Below are positions 24,435-36,953 of a stretch of 64,000 bases of DNA, piece by piece; position 1 is the first letter of the stretch, and each line of letters starts with the position of its first letter. This stretch comes from Prunus persica. Its lineage: Eukaryota > Streptophyta > Magnoliopsida > Rosales > Rosaceae. The notes beneath the pieces are model-generated. The model had not been told where the DNA came from and ran no database searches. It saw only the letters and a program-made list of their open reading frames with translations. The position numbers and the translations under genes are program-made. The stretch is taken from the NCBI RefSeq assembly GCF_000346465.2, contig NC_034014.1, positions 11,165,582-11,229,581 on the forward strand. Direction: 5' to 3'.

Positions 24435-26425
24435 ATGAATTTCTTATGGTGGTTGGCCGTGGTAGTAGTAATAGGAATAGGAGTCACTGGTGGAGTAGGC
24501 CATGAAGATTGCAGAGAAACAAGATGTCGCCCCGACGGCCCAGCCATCCGATTCCCATTTCGACTTAAAGGTAGGCAGCCAATCCATTGCGGCTTCCGGG
24601 GCTTTGATCTTTCTTGCACTGAATACAACGAGACTATGCTCGAGATGGCATCATCAACTAAGCTCCTTGTTGATGATATTAACTACAGATCTCATGCAAT
24701 TCGAGGAAGAGCTTATGATGGTTGCTTGCCAAGGGAGTTGTTTTACAGTAATGGTTCTTATCCCTTTCAATTCGTAGGCCGCACACCCTTATTCAGTTGT
24801 CCATCGTCAACAGTAAGAGATAAATATGGTTGCGGATATGGTTGTCTGGCGAGATTGAGCCCTTGCCATGGCAACAATTCTGGTAACCATATTTACGCTG
24901 TCATTGGTCATTGTTCCATTGATTACCTGCCCATACTGTCTTGTATCAAGTTGCATGACTACACATCAGATCCTGCGTATATATATGATGAGATAGGAAT
25001 ATTGCGTTGGTCCATTCCATCATGTGAACATTGCAAAGGTATTTTACACTCCAATAGTTTACTTTCCAACTATAATTTCAAGATTAATTGAAGATTCTAT
25101 GCAAACTATAATTTTGGATTTCATCAATTCGAACCGGGGCCCTTATTTCATGACAACTCTTACAGGTCGCAATCTTAGAAGGACGAATATGAAGATATTA
25201 GGTGAGCTATATCCGCAGACCTTCATTTCATCTAATTTCTTTTTTTGTTTTCTTCCCTTTTCCTTCTTTTATGAACATAATGGTGAGGAAATTAATCAAG
25301 AGTGTGTTTGGAAGAGAGTTTAAAATGGCTAAAAACGCTTTAAAAAACGTTTGACCCAAAAAGAAAATATTTGCAGGTATTTGCGCACTGTGTTTAGTTC
25401 TAATAGCGAAGGTGACGACGATCTACCATGTCTATACCTCTAACAAAATGGAAAAAGAAAATCAGCTTAGAATTGAAAGATTTTTGGATGATTACAGAGC
25501 GATGAAGCCAAGTAGATATTCCTATGCTGATATTAAGAGGATAACAAATCAATTCAAGGAAAAGTTGGGTCAAGGGGCCTATGGAACAGTGTTCAAAGGA
25601 AAGCTTTCCTCTGAGTTACTTGTTGCTGTGAAAATCCTCAACAATTCAAATGAAAATGGGGAAGATTTCATAAACGAAGTGGGGACAATGTGTCAAATCC
25701 ACCATGTCAATGTGGTTCGCTTGGTTGGAGTTTGTGCTGACGGATTTATTCGTGCTCTTGTTTACGAATACTTACCAAATGGTTCTTTGCAAAATTTCTT
25801 ATCATCAGCAGATGTTAAGAATTCATTCCTTGGTTGGGATAAGTTGCAAGATATCGCTCTAGGAATAGCTAGAGGAATTGAATATCTTCACCAAGGATGC
25901 GACCAACGAATCCTGCACTTCGATATCAAACCACATAATGTATTGCTAGACCAAGATTTCACTCCAAAAGTTTCTGATTTTGGTTTAGCCAAGTTTTGTG
26001 CTAAGGATCAAAGTGCAATATCGATGACTACAGCCAGGGGGACCATGGGCTACATTGCACCCGAAATCTTCTCAAGGAACTTCGGCAATGTCTCCTACAA
26101 ATCAGATGTTTATAGTTTTGGAATATTGTTGCTTGAAATGGTTGGAGGAAGAAAAAACTTTAAAGTCCTGGAAGACTCCACTAGCCAAGTCTACTTCCCA
26201 GAATGGATCTATAACCTTTTAGTGCAAGGCAACGACCTACGAATCCATATTGGGGACGAGGAAGGATATGTTACAATTGCTAGGAAACTTGCTATTGTGG
26301 GTTTGTGGTGTATCCAATGGCATCCCATGGATCGTCCTTCCATGAAAGTTGTAGTTCAAATGTTGGAAAGAGAAGGTGAGCATCTAGCCATGCCTCCTAA
26401 TCCTTTTGCCAGCACTTCGAGTTGA
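24435..26425 (+). CDS. LRK10-like receptor kinase (GUB_WAK_bind ectodomain), intact
   Basis: Predicted membrane receptor kinase of the LRK10/Lr10-like family. Three exons: 24435-25038, 25167-25202 and 25377-26425, all GT..AG, phase 1 at both junctions, 562 residues. The start at 24435 is chosen because copy B starts at the same point; an upstream in-frame ATG at 24378 would lengthen the leader. Signal peptide residues 1-22. GUB_WAK_bind follows with CRETRC, FPFRLKGRQPIHCG and FDLSC. The transmembrane stretch is short (ICALCLVLIAKVTTIY). The kinase has [32 protein letters not shown] and YIAPEIF. The catalytic Asp is preceded by Phe, so it is a non-RD kinase, a type common among plant immune receptors. 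Ligand and pathway are unknown. It is the only complete member of four related copies here. Confidence 0.92.
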
Positions 26426-27965
26426 AGGAGAATATAATGAACAGACCTCTACGCTGAAGAAGCACATGTGCCTGCATGGATTATACCACTCACTTCCGAG
26501 ATGAGTGATCGAGTGTTATTATAATAAGATTGTTATGTTATTGTCGTATGTTAAGCAGATAGTACTAGTTAATTAAGAAACTGGTTTGAGTTCAATAAAT
26601 TTCAATGTAAAGTATTAATTAAACAGCAATAATTCATCAAACTTGCAGTACATGTTATAATTGAGACTAAGAAGCCATATTGAATTATAGAAAGATAAAA
26701 AAGGGTGACCCATGATACATGCTATAATTAATTTGAGGATATGAAGCCATATTGTGCTTGAGCATATACCAAAGTGTATAAAATTGTTAGTATTTATATT
26801 TTATTTTTCATACAAACACTTATATGAAGGAAGAAGAATTGAATATTGATCTTCCGAGGTAAAACTAAATGATCTTAATCATTAGAACTACAAACTCCTT
26901 GTAATATTAAATTTTCTTCAACATGTCAGTGTAATATTTAGATGAGGGTACATCAATATTTCATGTGAACCCCACTATTTAATTATTATTTTACAGTTTT
27001 TATCCAAAAGCTCTAACCTCTTATTATTAAGTTATTACAACACTAGCCATTATTCTATGCGCACTGCACAATGTTATCTTATTAACCAAAAGATTCATGA
27101 TTTAGGTCATTACTCAAAGATGATCCTTACAAAAAGTTACCTAAATAAATAGATGAACTCAATACTTCTTATAAATGATGATTATCTAAAAAATGAATGA
27201 TTTAAATTATGTGATGACATTGTGAAATAAACTCGAATAGATATTTTTCCCCACAGTATTTGAATGGTCGTGTAGTTTAGATATCCAAATAAATTATTCT
27301 TGGTCCATTCCCATCAACAACACAATAAACTAGTCAACAAGGTGCAGAAGAGTCCATGCATGTATTGTGCTCAAAACTTCAAATACAGCTGTTATACTGT
27401 ATGTACATGCTGAAACACCAGAATAGTCCACAAAGTTTGTCAGCACCAACGAGAAACTTGGACCATTTAGTTGGCCTGAAATTTCCAAAAAGTCTTTGGG
27501 CATTTCCACAATGCTTTTCCAACCCAGTCAACTACTTCATTCCAACCCATTCAAGTGAGGAAGCAATATTTTCTGCATTAATTTGATGAAATGAATTATA
27601 TCGATCAATATCATTAAAATGACTCCACATTTAATTATCATATGATAAAACCTGTTACTTTTTAATTTTGATTAAAATTATAAAAGATGATAAAAAAAAT
27701 AAAGTTGGACTTATGGTCGGACTTTTAACTTAAAACACGAAATTGAATGATTGTGAATTATTTCATACTTCTCCATAAGGAGGATATGTGTACAAGTACA
27801 AGTTGATTTTCCTACAAGGAATCCTAACTAGGTAACTACTCTAATTAGGCAACGTGAATCACACCAAGAAATTAGGGCTCACACCATTTTGATATATATA
27901 TATATATATATATATATTCTAAGATTAATGACCACGTACGTTAATGCTATAAGAATTCATTCTTT
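26426..27965. other. Intergenic DNA downstream of the kinase gene
   Basis: No gene. The stretch 27300-27620 is a diverged version of parts of 28240-29100, with shared TGCTCAAAACT and TTTTCTGCATTA words. Positions 27761-27850 have a clear counterpart at 37531-37640 in copy B. A (TA)n tract occupies 27892-27917. Confidence 0.6.
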
Positions 27966-28078
27966 AGTTGCAAGATATCGCTTTGGGAATAGCCAAACGA
28001 ATTGAATATCTTTGCCTAGGGTGTCACCATCAAATCCTCCACTTCCGATATAACACCACATAATATGTATTTCCTAGA
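27966..28078 (+). pseudogene. Kinase-domain relic (catalytic-loop region), copy A
   Basis: These 113 bp align with 25848-25953 of the intact kinase gene: GTTGCAAGATATCGCT, ATAGCC-AACGAATTGAATATC and CCACATAATRTA in order. It therefore corresponds to the helix E to catalytic-loop segment. Small indels destroy the frame. The same relic is present at 37715-37832, so it predates the segment duplication. Confidence 0.8.
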
Positions 28079-28380
28079 TATCCAAACAACAAGTTAATAC
28101 AATGCTAACCAGTCATTTAGGTCTACTTAATAATATTATTAAAATGATCTGAAGCGTTCATTTTTTAGATCATGAATTAACATTCTAACATAACTACAAT
28201 AAACTAGTCTATATATTGTTTTTAAGGGAATAGACCATTCTCTCTGCTAAACTCAAGGGTGCAGAAGATACCAAGTATGTGCTCAAAACTGTTGATTAAT
28301 ATTCAAACACAACTATTATGAGAGGTACTTGTCTATTTATCATTGTTCACATTCTGTGACACCAAGGAAATTTCATTTCA

Positions 28381-29009
28381 GGTGAAGAAGACCAATGAAA
28401 TTTCCATAAAGTTTTTGGGCTAGTGAAGCAAGAAGCCAAGTGTAGGCAACGTAGAGGAAGACTTTGACCATATACTCATGTTATGTGGTTCTCATCCGAT
28501 TCTAAAAGAAAAAAGGACAAAAAAAAAAAAAAACAAAGAAAGTTCAATGAGAACTAAACATTTATCTACATTCTGAGACACCCCAAGAAAATTTCATTTC
28601 AGGTGAAGAAGACTAAAGAAATTTCCATAAGGTTTTTGGGCCTAGTGAAGCAAGAAGCCAAGTGTAGGCAACGTAGGGGAAGACTTTGACTATATACTCA
28701 TGTTATGTGGTTCTCATCCTATTCCAAAAGCAAAAAAGGACATAAAGAAAAATAAAACAAAGAAAGTTCAATGAGAACTAAACACTTGTCCACATTTTGA
28801 GACATTCCAAGGAAATTTCTTTTTAGGTGAAGAAGACTAATGAAATTTCCGTAAGGTTTTTGGGCCTAGTGAAGCAAGAAGCCAAGTGTAGGCAACGTAG
28901 AGGAAGACTTTGACCATATACTCATGTTATGTGGTTATCATCCTATTCCAAAAGAAAAAAAGGACAAAAAGAAAAATAAAACGAAGAAAGTTCAATGAGA
29001 ACTAAACAC
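28381..29009 (+). repeat. Tandem array, three units of about 222 bp (copy A)
   Basis: Units begin GGTGAAGAAGAC at 28381, 28602 and 28826. Each contains GAAGCAAGAAGCCAAGTGTA and CATATACTCATGTTATGTGG, followed by an A-rich spacer and GTTCAATGAGAACTAAACA. There is no convincing protein in any frame. Copy B has the same unit four times. Confidence 0.92.
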
Positions 29010-29612
29010 TTGTTCCACAACAGATAACTACTTAAGCTTGGGAATCTCTCCAACCCACTCCTCAAGTCAGGAAATATTTTCTGCATTAGTGATTATTTGG
29101 ACTTTACCAGTCGTTTGGGTCTTAATAATATCATTAAAATGGATCCGAATCATTTTCTTTGATTTCTCTCTATCATGATCTACTTGACTTTTCTTATAGG
29201 CATGCAATCTCATTTAAATTTCATCTAAAAGCCAAAAAATTGACACATCAAACATAGATTATTTTTAAATAAACTAAAAATTTGCTTCACACCCAAAACA
29301 AGCATTACGAAACGTTAAAATAGATTGTTGCTCTCTTCCCATCGCCTCCCCCTTTCAACTTCAAAAAGCAAACCAAACCATACAAGAAGAACCAGCAGCT
29401 CATAGCTGTGACATGTTCAAATTTCACACTGTTACCTGTTTAAAGAATACTAGTGTCTTAGTTACTTAATTCAATTTTGCTTCAATGTCTTGCAATTTCT
29501 CTCACCATACACAAGATTTTCTTCCTCCATTCTAAGTACAAGATACGATGATTTTACAAGAAAACATATGAAATAATCAAATCTGACAATGTGCCCATTA
29601 ATCAAAACCTAA

Positions 29613-29890
29613 GAACATCTCCAGGGGAGATGTCAAATGCAAAATGTTAAATTTGAATTTGATGGCTTATGTGACAATTTGACACTTTGAAAAAAATTTA
29701 ACTCCACCCAAAATGCCAAATATCATATTAGTTTATTATATTTTTAAAAGTAAATGGGACCCATATAATGCATAAAATTTTAAAAGAGAGAAAATAATAG
29801 TGGGGTCCATGACTAAAAAAATATTAAAATAATATTTGGCATCAAACTTTTTGATATGTTATTTTTGACATATATCTTCTTGCCTTCAAA
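29613..29890. mobile_element. Probable MITE present only in copy A
   Basis: Copy A has about 280 bp between ATCAAAACCTAA and CATATAATAAG that copy B (47590-47630) lacks or replaces by about 35 bp. Its start GAACATCTCC resembles Tourist-type MITE ends, and an AGATGTCAAAT-like motif recurs inverted near the other side. I could not fix the TIRs or a TSD. Confidence 0.45.
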
Positions 29891-30299
29891 TCCATATAAT
29901 AAGATAGAGATCTTATTTTGTATTTCTTTTGTGGCCAAGATTGGAGATTTGATTGTTTCTCGGTGCTTACCCACCCAAAATCCATGGTATCTTCCAATTT
30001 GTTACTATAAGAAAAATATTAAGCATTAAAAAAAAAAGGTACTCGATTGTTGGTGTCAATTTGAAAGCATGAATAAGAATTTAGAAAAATTAGGAATTGG
30101 ACATAATTATCCTTACTAATTAGTATTTGAGACAAGTAGTATTTTTGTTTGCTTTTACAGCTCGGATCAGGTAAGAACAGCTATGTGAGAACCTTATATG
30201 AGAATCAATCGTAGCCATTGAAATGCATCCGGACGGTTTAGGAGAAAAAGCAAGCTTAGGGTGCAAACATGTAGGCTGCAGTTTCCCCTTAGCCTGATG

Positions 30300-31900
30300 T
30301 GTCAAGTCGCGCCTCTATAAAAAAAAAAACCCGCCTTCGATCTTCGTTACAGTCGCGCCTTTCTTCTAAATTAATTTATGAATGAACCCTAATTGTAACA
30401 CCCAAAATTTCACCTATCAGACCTAAATTTGTGTAATTCTCTTCTCTTGTCGTAGAAACTCCCTGGTATAATGTTTCTCTTTCACTTCCTCTTCTGTTGT
30501 CACAGAACCTCCCTCATCTAGTCTTTCTATTTCCCAGCCATCTAAAGTCATAAGAACGTCTGAATCGGTATGTTTCTCTCTCTCTCTCATATTAAGGTTT
30601 GCATGTTATATTACATTCACTTAATGTTTAAATTTTGTTTAGGATTTTAGGGCTTTGATTTTCTGGGTAAGAGTACTCTTTCTCTGTAGTAGTTGTGTTT
30701 GCAAAAACGTAAATTGGCTTCAGTTACTTTTTTGTGTTGTGTTTTCTAGTTTCTAGTAATTTGTTGAAGCATAGTAACTCATTTTTAAAGTTTTGCTACG
30801 ATTTAAATATTCTTCCTTTTTCCAAAATTTGGGTTTTTTTTTTTTGCAATTTTTTTTGGTAATTTGTTGAAGTGTAGATTCACAGTTGTTGCTTCTTCCT
30901 TTTTTTTTTTTTTTTTTTTTTGCATTCTGCTTGTTGGTTGTCTTTCCTTAAAATTCTATGAACCTTTGTCGTTTGCTTTGACCTTTATTGTAATCCTGCT
31001 TTGCCCATCTAGTGGTGTGAGTGTAGGTCATCATTTTAGTGATTTAATGGGGCTTGAAAAACAAATAATAAGTACTATTAGAAGTAGAACTCAGAAGAGA
31101 AAACTGAAAATCTTAATTGTGAATATGAGATGATTTGGGATGCATAAGGATCAATGCATCTTGTAGTAGGTATCAATTCTGTATCTTAATGTGTTGAAAA
31201 TAGTGTTGGTAGGTATCAGTTCTGTATCTTAATGTGTTGAAAATAGTGTTTGTAGGTGAAAATTATGTATCTTAATGTGTTGAAAATAGTGTTTGTAGGT
31301 ATTAATTATGTATTTTAATGTGATGAAGATGTGTTGATAATATTGTGAGTAGGTATCACTTATGTATCTTAATGTGTTCATAATATTGTGAATAGGTATC
31401 ACTTCTCTTTCTTAAGCAAGGTGTCTGTTGCAGGTATAAAATGGAGTCAGAGGTCTATTCTGCGTGGGTGAATAATATGTGTGTGGCGACACAGTCCTGT
31501 GTAATTTTGGGGCGCATTTCAGTGACTCGCTTATGAAAAGATTTAGAGAGAGCTGTTTAGGGCACCTGTTGGGCCTCCATAAAATTGCATTTAGTGTTAA
31601 TGCCCGATCTCGATGATTGTTGATTACATACAGCTTATTAGGTTTTACATACGAGTTTTGGGAAGATAATACTTTCATATGTTGTGAAGCACTTCCAATA
31701 CGGCCTGCCCAGATTCCTTTCAAATTTGGAAAATAGCATCACCATCTCAGCATTGCTGTGCCAACACCCCTTTGCTTTAGTGTTTGTTGAAGAAATCGAC
31801 ATCGCTTTGTCTAGAAGTGAAAATGAAGAAAACAGAAGAATTCAACTCTTCCAAATATTTGCTCAAAACCCAAATTATTTTCCTTTAATTCTGAAAAGGA
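30300..31900 (+). other. Possible spliced non-coding transcript or gene relic
   Basis: A TATAAAAA string at about 30315 is followed by a C/T-rich leader. A donor-like GAATCG/GTATGT lies at 30567/30568, then a T-rich intron-like stretch and an acceptor-like TTGCAG at 31428-31433. No reading frame of note follows on the plus strand, and the 103-residue minus-strand frame (31723-31412) has no recognisable domain. It could be a lncRNA, a decayed gene or chance. Confidence 0.25.
31165..31400 (+). repeat. Tandem repeat, about 5 units of 45-55 bp
   Basis: Repeated words TAGGTATCA..T, TGTATCTTAATGTGTTGA and AATAGTGTT recur in order, with later units diverging. It lies in the intron-like part of the preceding candidate. 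Confidence 0.85.
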
Positions 31901-32169
31901 ATTGTATTTTATTTTTTGGTCTAAACATATATGGAGTTTGAAGTTTGAATTGAGATTTTAGGGCCTTTTTTGGTCCTAACAATCTATGAGCGGAAAATTC
32001 AAATTTTTCAGGATTTTTAAAATTTTTTAACCCTAATCCATGAGCGGGAAAGAAGAGCATTATTGTAGGGACTTTTTTGTATATTTTTTTTACCCTAAAC
32101 CCTACACAGTAAACACTAGGTGCCCAACCCCTAAACCCTTAAAATTGATCTTTAAATCAAAATTTAAGT

Positions 32170-33500
32170 GAAAATGAATAAAAATTGGAAGTGGCGTGTG
32201 GCGGCATCGGAATGCGCCCCCAGTTGCTGAGGTTAGCAGCTCCTCACTCCAGCGCCGACACTTGGCATTTCCTGATTACTTTATTACTTCTTCTTTTTTT
32301 GGGTTGCAAAATTCATAAAAAATGCAGGAAAAATCTGAAAAATATGGGTAAAATTCCTAAGTATCTGTAGGGAAGAATACTTCGTAAGGAAAGTACAATA
32401 CTAGGTTTATGAGTGACTGAAAAATAAAATTAGGGAGCGAATCCTAGAAGTGGATGACGCAAATGAAAACACTAGTACACTTTGTAAACCCTACACTCTT
32501 ATTTGTTCGATCACATTAATCCCGTAGCCAAATTTGTATGTCGCGACCTTTTTTGGGATATGTCATCGAAGGGAATCTCGTCACGATCCTGGAGGAATTC
32601 TTTTTGGAATTTTTCCCCCTTAATTTCGATTTTTAAATGATTATTTAAGTGAAAATGAATTAAAAATTGGAAAAGTGGCATGTTGCGGCATGGGAATGCG
32701 CCGCGTGTCGTTGAGGTTTGCAGCTCCAGACTCCAACACCGACACATGGCATTTCCTGATTACTTTATTCAATTTTTTTTTGGTTCCAAAATTCATAAAA
32801 ACTGCAGGAAAAATTCGAAAAATATGGGGAAAATTCCTAAGTATCTATGAGGAAGAATACTTCGTTAGGAGAATGTTAGTGAAAAGGGATTTCCGGATTA
32901 CTTTATTCTTTGTTTTTTGGTTGCAAAAATCGTTACAAATGCAGGAAAAATCCGAAAATAATGGGAAATTTTCATACTGGGTTATAATAAATATGGGAAA
33001 ACCCCTATACTTATTTCCCTCCTTAAATTCGATATTGAAATCATTATGTTAGTGAAAAGGGAATTCCGGATTACTTTATTCATTTTTTGGTTGTTGCAAA
33101 AATCGTAAAAAATGCAGGAAAAATCCGAAAATAATGGGGAAATTTCCTACTGGGTTATAATCAATATTGGAAAAACCCTACAATTATTTTCCCCCTTAAA
33201 TTAAATATTTAAATTATTATATTAGTGAAAAAGGATTTCCGGATTACTTTATTCAACCTTTTTGTTTTGGTTGCAAAAATAGTTTCAAATGCAGGAAAAA
33301 TCCGAAAATAATGGGGAAATTTCCTACTGGGTTATAATCAATATGAGAAAAACCCTACACTTATTTTCCCCCTTAAATTCGATATTTAAACCATTATGTT
33401 AGTGAAAAGGGATTTCCGGATTACTTTATTCAACTTTTTTTGTTGTTGCAAAAATAGTTTCAAATGCAGGAAAAATTCGAAAATCATGGATAACTTTTCT
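32170..33500 (+). repeat. Complex tandem repeats, about 175-bp and 470-bp periods
   Basis: A unit starting (G/A)TTAGTGAAAA at about 32875, 33048, 33221 and 33398 recurs with TTTCCGGATTACTTTATTC, AAATGCAGGAAAAAT and TACTGGGTTATAAT inside. Upstream, 32170-32400 and 32640-32870 are diverged copies of each other and share the same GCAGGAAAAAT core. Positions 31900-32170 and 33500-34130 show no gene. Confidence 0.88.
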
Positions 33501-34132
33501 TCATTTAATATTTTTAAATAACTTTATAATTTAATTTTTTAGAACAATTTGATATAAAAAAATGAAATTCCATAAATATAATTTCATGTGAGACATAGGT
33601 GGGTATTTATAGAGTTTGGAATGAGTTTTGGGTTGGATATGATTTAGATTAATTTAAAATATTATTTTAACCGTTGAATCTTTTTTGTACCGTTAAAATA
33701 GCTTGGATTTAATATAAATCGTTGATTTGGGTTATTGTTGGAATAAATAAATAAAATATTTCGACACCAGTGCACGACAGCTTTTGCAGCACCAGTAGTG
33801 CGACACATGGCGCCCCATTGATTCCTTCTTGCACGTGGGGTGCATCAGCCTTGAGTGGGCTCCACCAAAAAGTTTTCCAGTCCAGATAATAGCTGGACTA
33901 ATATTTGACCCCAAGTATACAAATGAATTGTTTCTCTTGGGCAATTCATTTGTGTAAACCTAGTTGTCATCAAAGTTCAAGTCATTGCATTTCTGGCACG
34001 CATTTTCTGAAACGACAACCAAAGGCAGAGGCTAATTATTTGCTTAAGTAAATTACAATATGTAAACATATTTGTGCTATGATCAAATACAGAGTAAACT
34101 TTCCTTTACATAGATCCACATCCTGACTAATA

Positions 34133-36697
34133 TTAATTCACTTCATTTGCATCCGCAATCAAAGCAATCTCTTCATATTCTGAAGCACTTGATGCACAGG
34201 GACTTGGATTGTCCCCACCGACTTCATCTGCAGGAATTTGTTGTGGATATAAGGAAGGCCTTGGAGGCATTTGAAGGTTCTCAATGTCTCCTTCGAACAT
34301 CTCCACTACTTTTTTCATTGAAGGGCGTTCACTGGGCTTCATTTGTATGCACCACAATCCCACCATCATCATCTTCTTTACAATCTTCTTTTCCTCATCT
34401 GTGGCGTCATCTCTTATTTCTATGTCCTTTCCTTTATTCAACTGATCAGAAACCCATGTCGGAAAGTAGATTTGGCTCAATTGGCTTGATTGTTCTATAC
34501 CCGCATTCAAGTTCTTCCTTCTACCAGCCATTTCCATCAATAGCATTCCGAAACTATACACATCGGCTTTGTATGAAACACCTCCAATGTTTTTATAGAA
34601 CAATTCTGGAGCTATGTATCCCATGGTTCCTCTTGCTGCAGTCAAAGATACAATGCTATTATCCAATGGGTATAGCCTTGCTAACCCAAAATCAGAGACC
34701 TTGGGAGTAAAATTCTCGTCTAGAAGGATGTTGTGAGGCTTGATGTCAAAGTGCAAAATTTGCATGTCACAGCCTTGATGGAGATATTCAATACCACAGC
34801 CACTCCAAGTGCGATTTCAAATATTTTCTGGCAACTTAAAGACACATCTCTTTGTTGAGAAAAAATGTATTTCTCAAGAGACCCATTAAGCATGAAATCA
34901 TATACAAGAGCACGTTTTGAACCTTCAACACAGACGCCAATAAGTCGCACCACGTTAACATGGCGAATCCTTCCAATGGTAGCAACTTCATTGATAAAGT
35001 CTTGCCCATCATTAGTTTTGGACTTGCCTAACAGCTTGATGGCTACAAGGCGACCGCTGCGGAGCTTTGCTTTGTATACAGAGCCATAGCCTCCTTCCCC
35101 CAATCTGTCCTAAAAACCTTTGGCCATCTTTTTGATGTCTGAGTAAGAGTACCTTATTGGCATGAGATTATTATTACTCCTTAGAAAGTCTTCTATATTG
35201 TCATACATTGACAAGTGCCTTCTTCGCCATTTATATATTAGCAGTGCAGTTACAAAGGGAAAACCAAATGAAAATTTGGCTGCTACGTATAGTGCTGCAT
35301 GGTCCACAAAAAAGGAATTAATAGGAAGGATAATAATTTACTATAATAATAATAATAATATACTACTCTTCAAACCCATCTCAACCATGTAAATTTTTAT
35401 TATTCCCTTAAATCTAAATAATAATGTTTCAGTGAGATCAACACAAGTGTTCTCTTACCAAGGTAAACAATTGCGCAGACCACAATCTCACGGTAAAAGT
35501 TGAGACACATAGGGTGGAAGTACCTATAAATAGAGTCAATAACCAATTCTGCAACATTAGTGAAGACATGGATTAACAACTCGACTACGGTGGCAAGCGA
35601 AATGCCAAAGACATATCATAAGTAGAGGGAACCACTCACCTAGAGAATCGATTATCAACTCTATTATCATGAACCAGCGTGCTACATTGAAAAGAAAATA
35701 GTAACTTTAGCTTAGTAACATGGTATCATGACCTCCAAGGATAAAACTGATATTTAGCCATAGTTTCAGATGGTACTATAGTAAATAAGCCTTCTTTAAT
35801 ATATAATTTATAATTTTAAGGTTCGACAATTGTCTAACCTTCTTCTGGTGAGCATTGAATTCCATTGCCGTTGCGGTTCAGCCTGCAAGATTCCCCTGAT
35901 CTGCACGTTACTTTACATGCATGATGAAGCCATGAGAGTTCAAAGCCATGCGCTATTTCATTATATAATCCTTTGCAAGACGTCATGTGCTCCTCAGTTG
36001 AAGGGGACACCATAACCATTTGTGTTATTTTGCAGGAATCCCCCAAATTGTATGAACTTGGGCCATTCACAAAGCCACGCCCAACCCAAAATTGTAGGAA
36101 ATAAGAATATGTTATTAAATTGGAGAAAGAAGAATTGGAAGAAGAATAGTTGTTGACTCCACTGATGCATGGAGCTGTTTCAACAATGAGATCGGAAGGA
36201 TTCATTGGATTTTCACAGCTCAGGAAGATTATAGACATTAATGATGATGTTGGGTCGTAAGGACGTGCACAACCAGAGTAATTAGAAAAGTTGAAGGGGG
36301 CCAAGGAGTAGAGTGGGTGGGAGAAGTAGTTGTCCTTGATCTTGTGAACACCAACATCCACAAGTCGGATTGTGAAGTTATTGTAATTGATTGCTTGTAC
36401 ATAATACTTTCCTGATAACAAGGATAGCACTGCATGATGAGTAGTACCATTTCCCTTGGCCTCACAAGATAGCTCGAACCTTTTGTTGCCGCAGTGTTTA
36501 GAGTCTCCTTTCAATCGGAATGGATAGCTTATGTTAATATTTCCACAAGAACGGGTACAATCAGAGTTATCATGAGCTTTATTAGCTGTAAAATTATTGG
36601 AAGCTGTTTGGGAACAAGAGGAAGGAACATGAAGAAGAAGAAGAAGAAGAAGAAGGAGCACTGTGTAAGCAGCAAATAGGAGACTTCCTCCAGACAT
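34133..36697 (-). pseudogene. LRK10-like receptor kinase (copy B, minus strand), two disabling lesions
   Basis: Nearly full-length relative of the Lr10-type kinases. Ectodomain exon 36697-35839 has a signal peptide (MSGGSLLFAAY), CTRSCGNI and PFRLKGDS, and ends at AAG/GTTAGA in phase 1. Possible small exons follow near 35640 and 35540-35460. The membrane helix exon begins near 35300 (SFGFPFVTALLIYKWRRRH). The kinase has [26 protein letters not shown] (non-RD), SDFGLAR and YIAPELF, and ends in a serine/acidic tail at 34133. Two lesions are visible: TAG at 35110-35112 just before the glycine loop, and a one-base loss near 34797-34802, where a GVARGIEYL-type segment is expected from the family. 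As read it would give a kinase-less receptor. RNA or resequencing could overturn this. Confidence 0.88.
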
Positions 36698-36953
36698 GCT
36701 GTCAGAGCACAAGGGATATTTCCAATTTAGTGCAGTTTAACTCTTTAAAGAGATAATTGAAAGTCCTCTTTTTTTTTCTTTTTTTTTTGCACAATCAGAT
36801 AAATTTTAAGAGATCACCCGTCGGCCATTGACTAAAATATCCAGAAGGAGTGGGGCCCATGTCATCTGAAGTAATCCACACAAAAACGAAACCCAAGTCC
36901 ATATCATATCATCTTCAAGGATATTTGTACTCTGCAAATAATTTCTTGCCATC
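36698..36953. promoter_or_regulatory. Divergent spacer, copy B
   Basis: Counterpart of 24195-24434, between two head-to-head LRK10-like starts. It shares GAGTGGGGCCCAT and flanking words with copy A and carries an extra T-rich tract at 36770-36788. Confidence 0.4.

Noticed and set aside
28381..29009. CRISPR-like array
   Set aside because: Units are 222 bp and contiguous without short spacers, in plant DNA; this is an ordinary tandem repeat.
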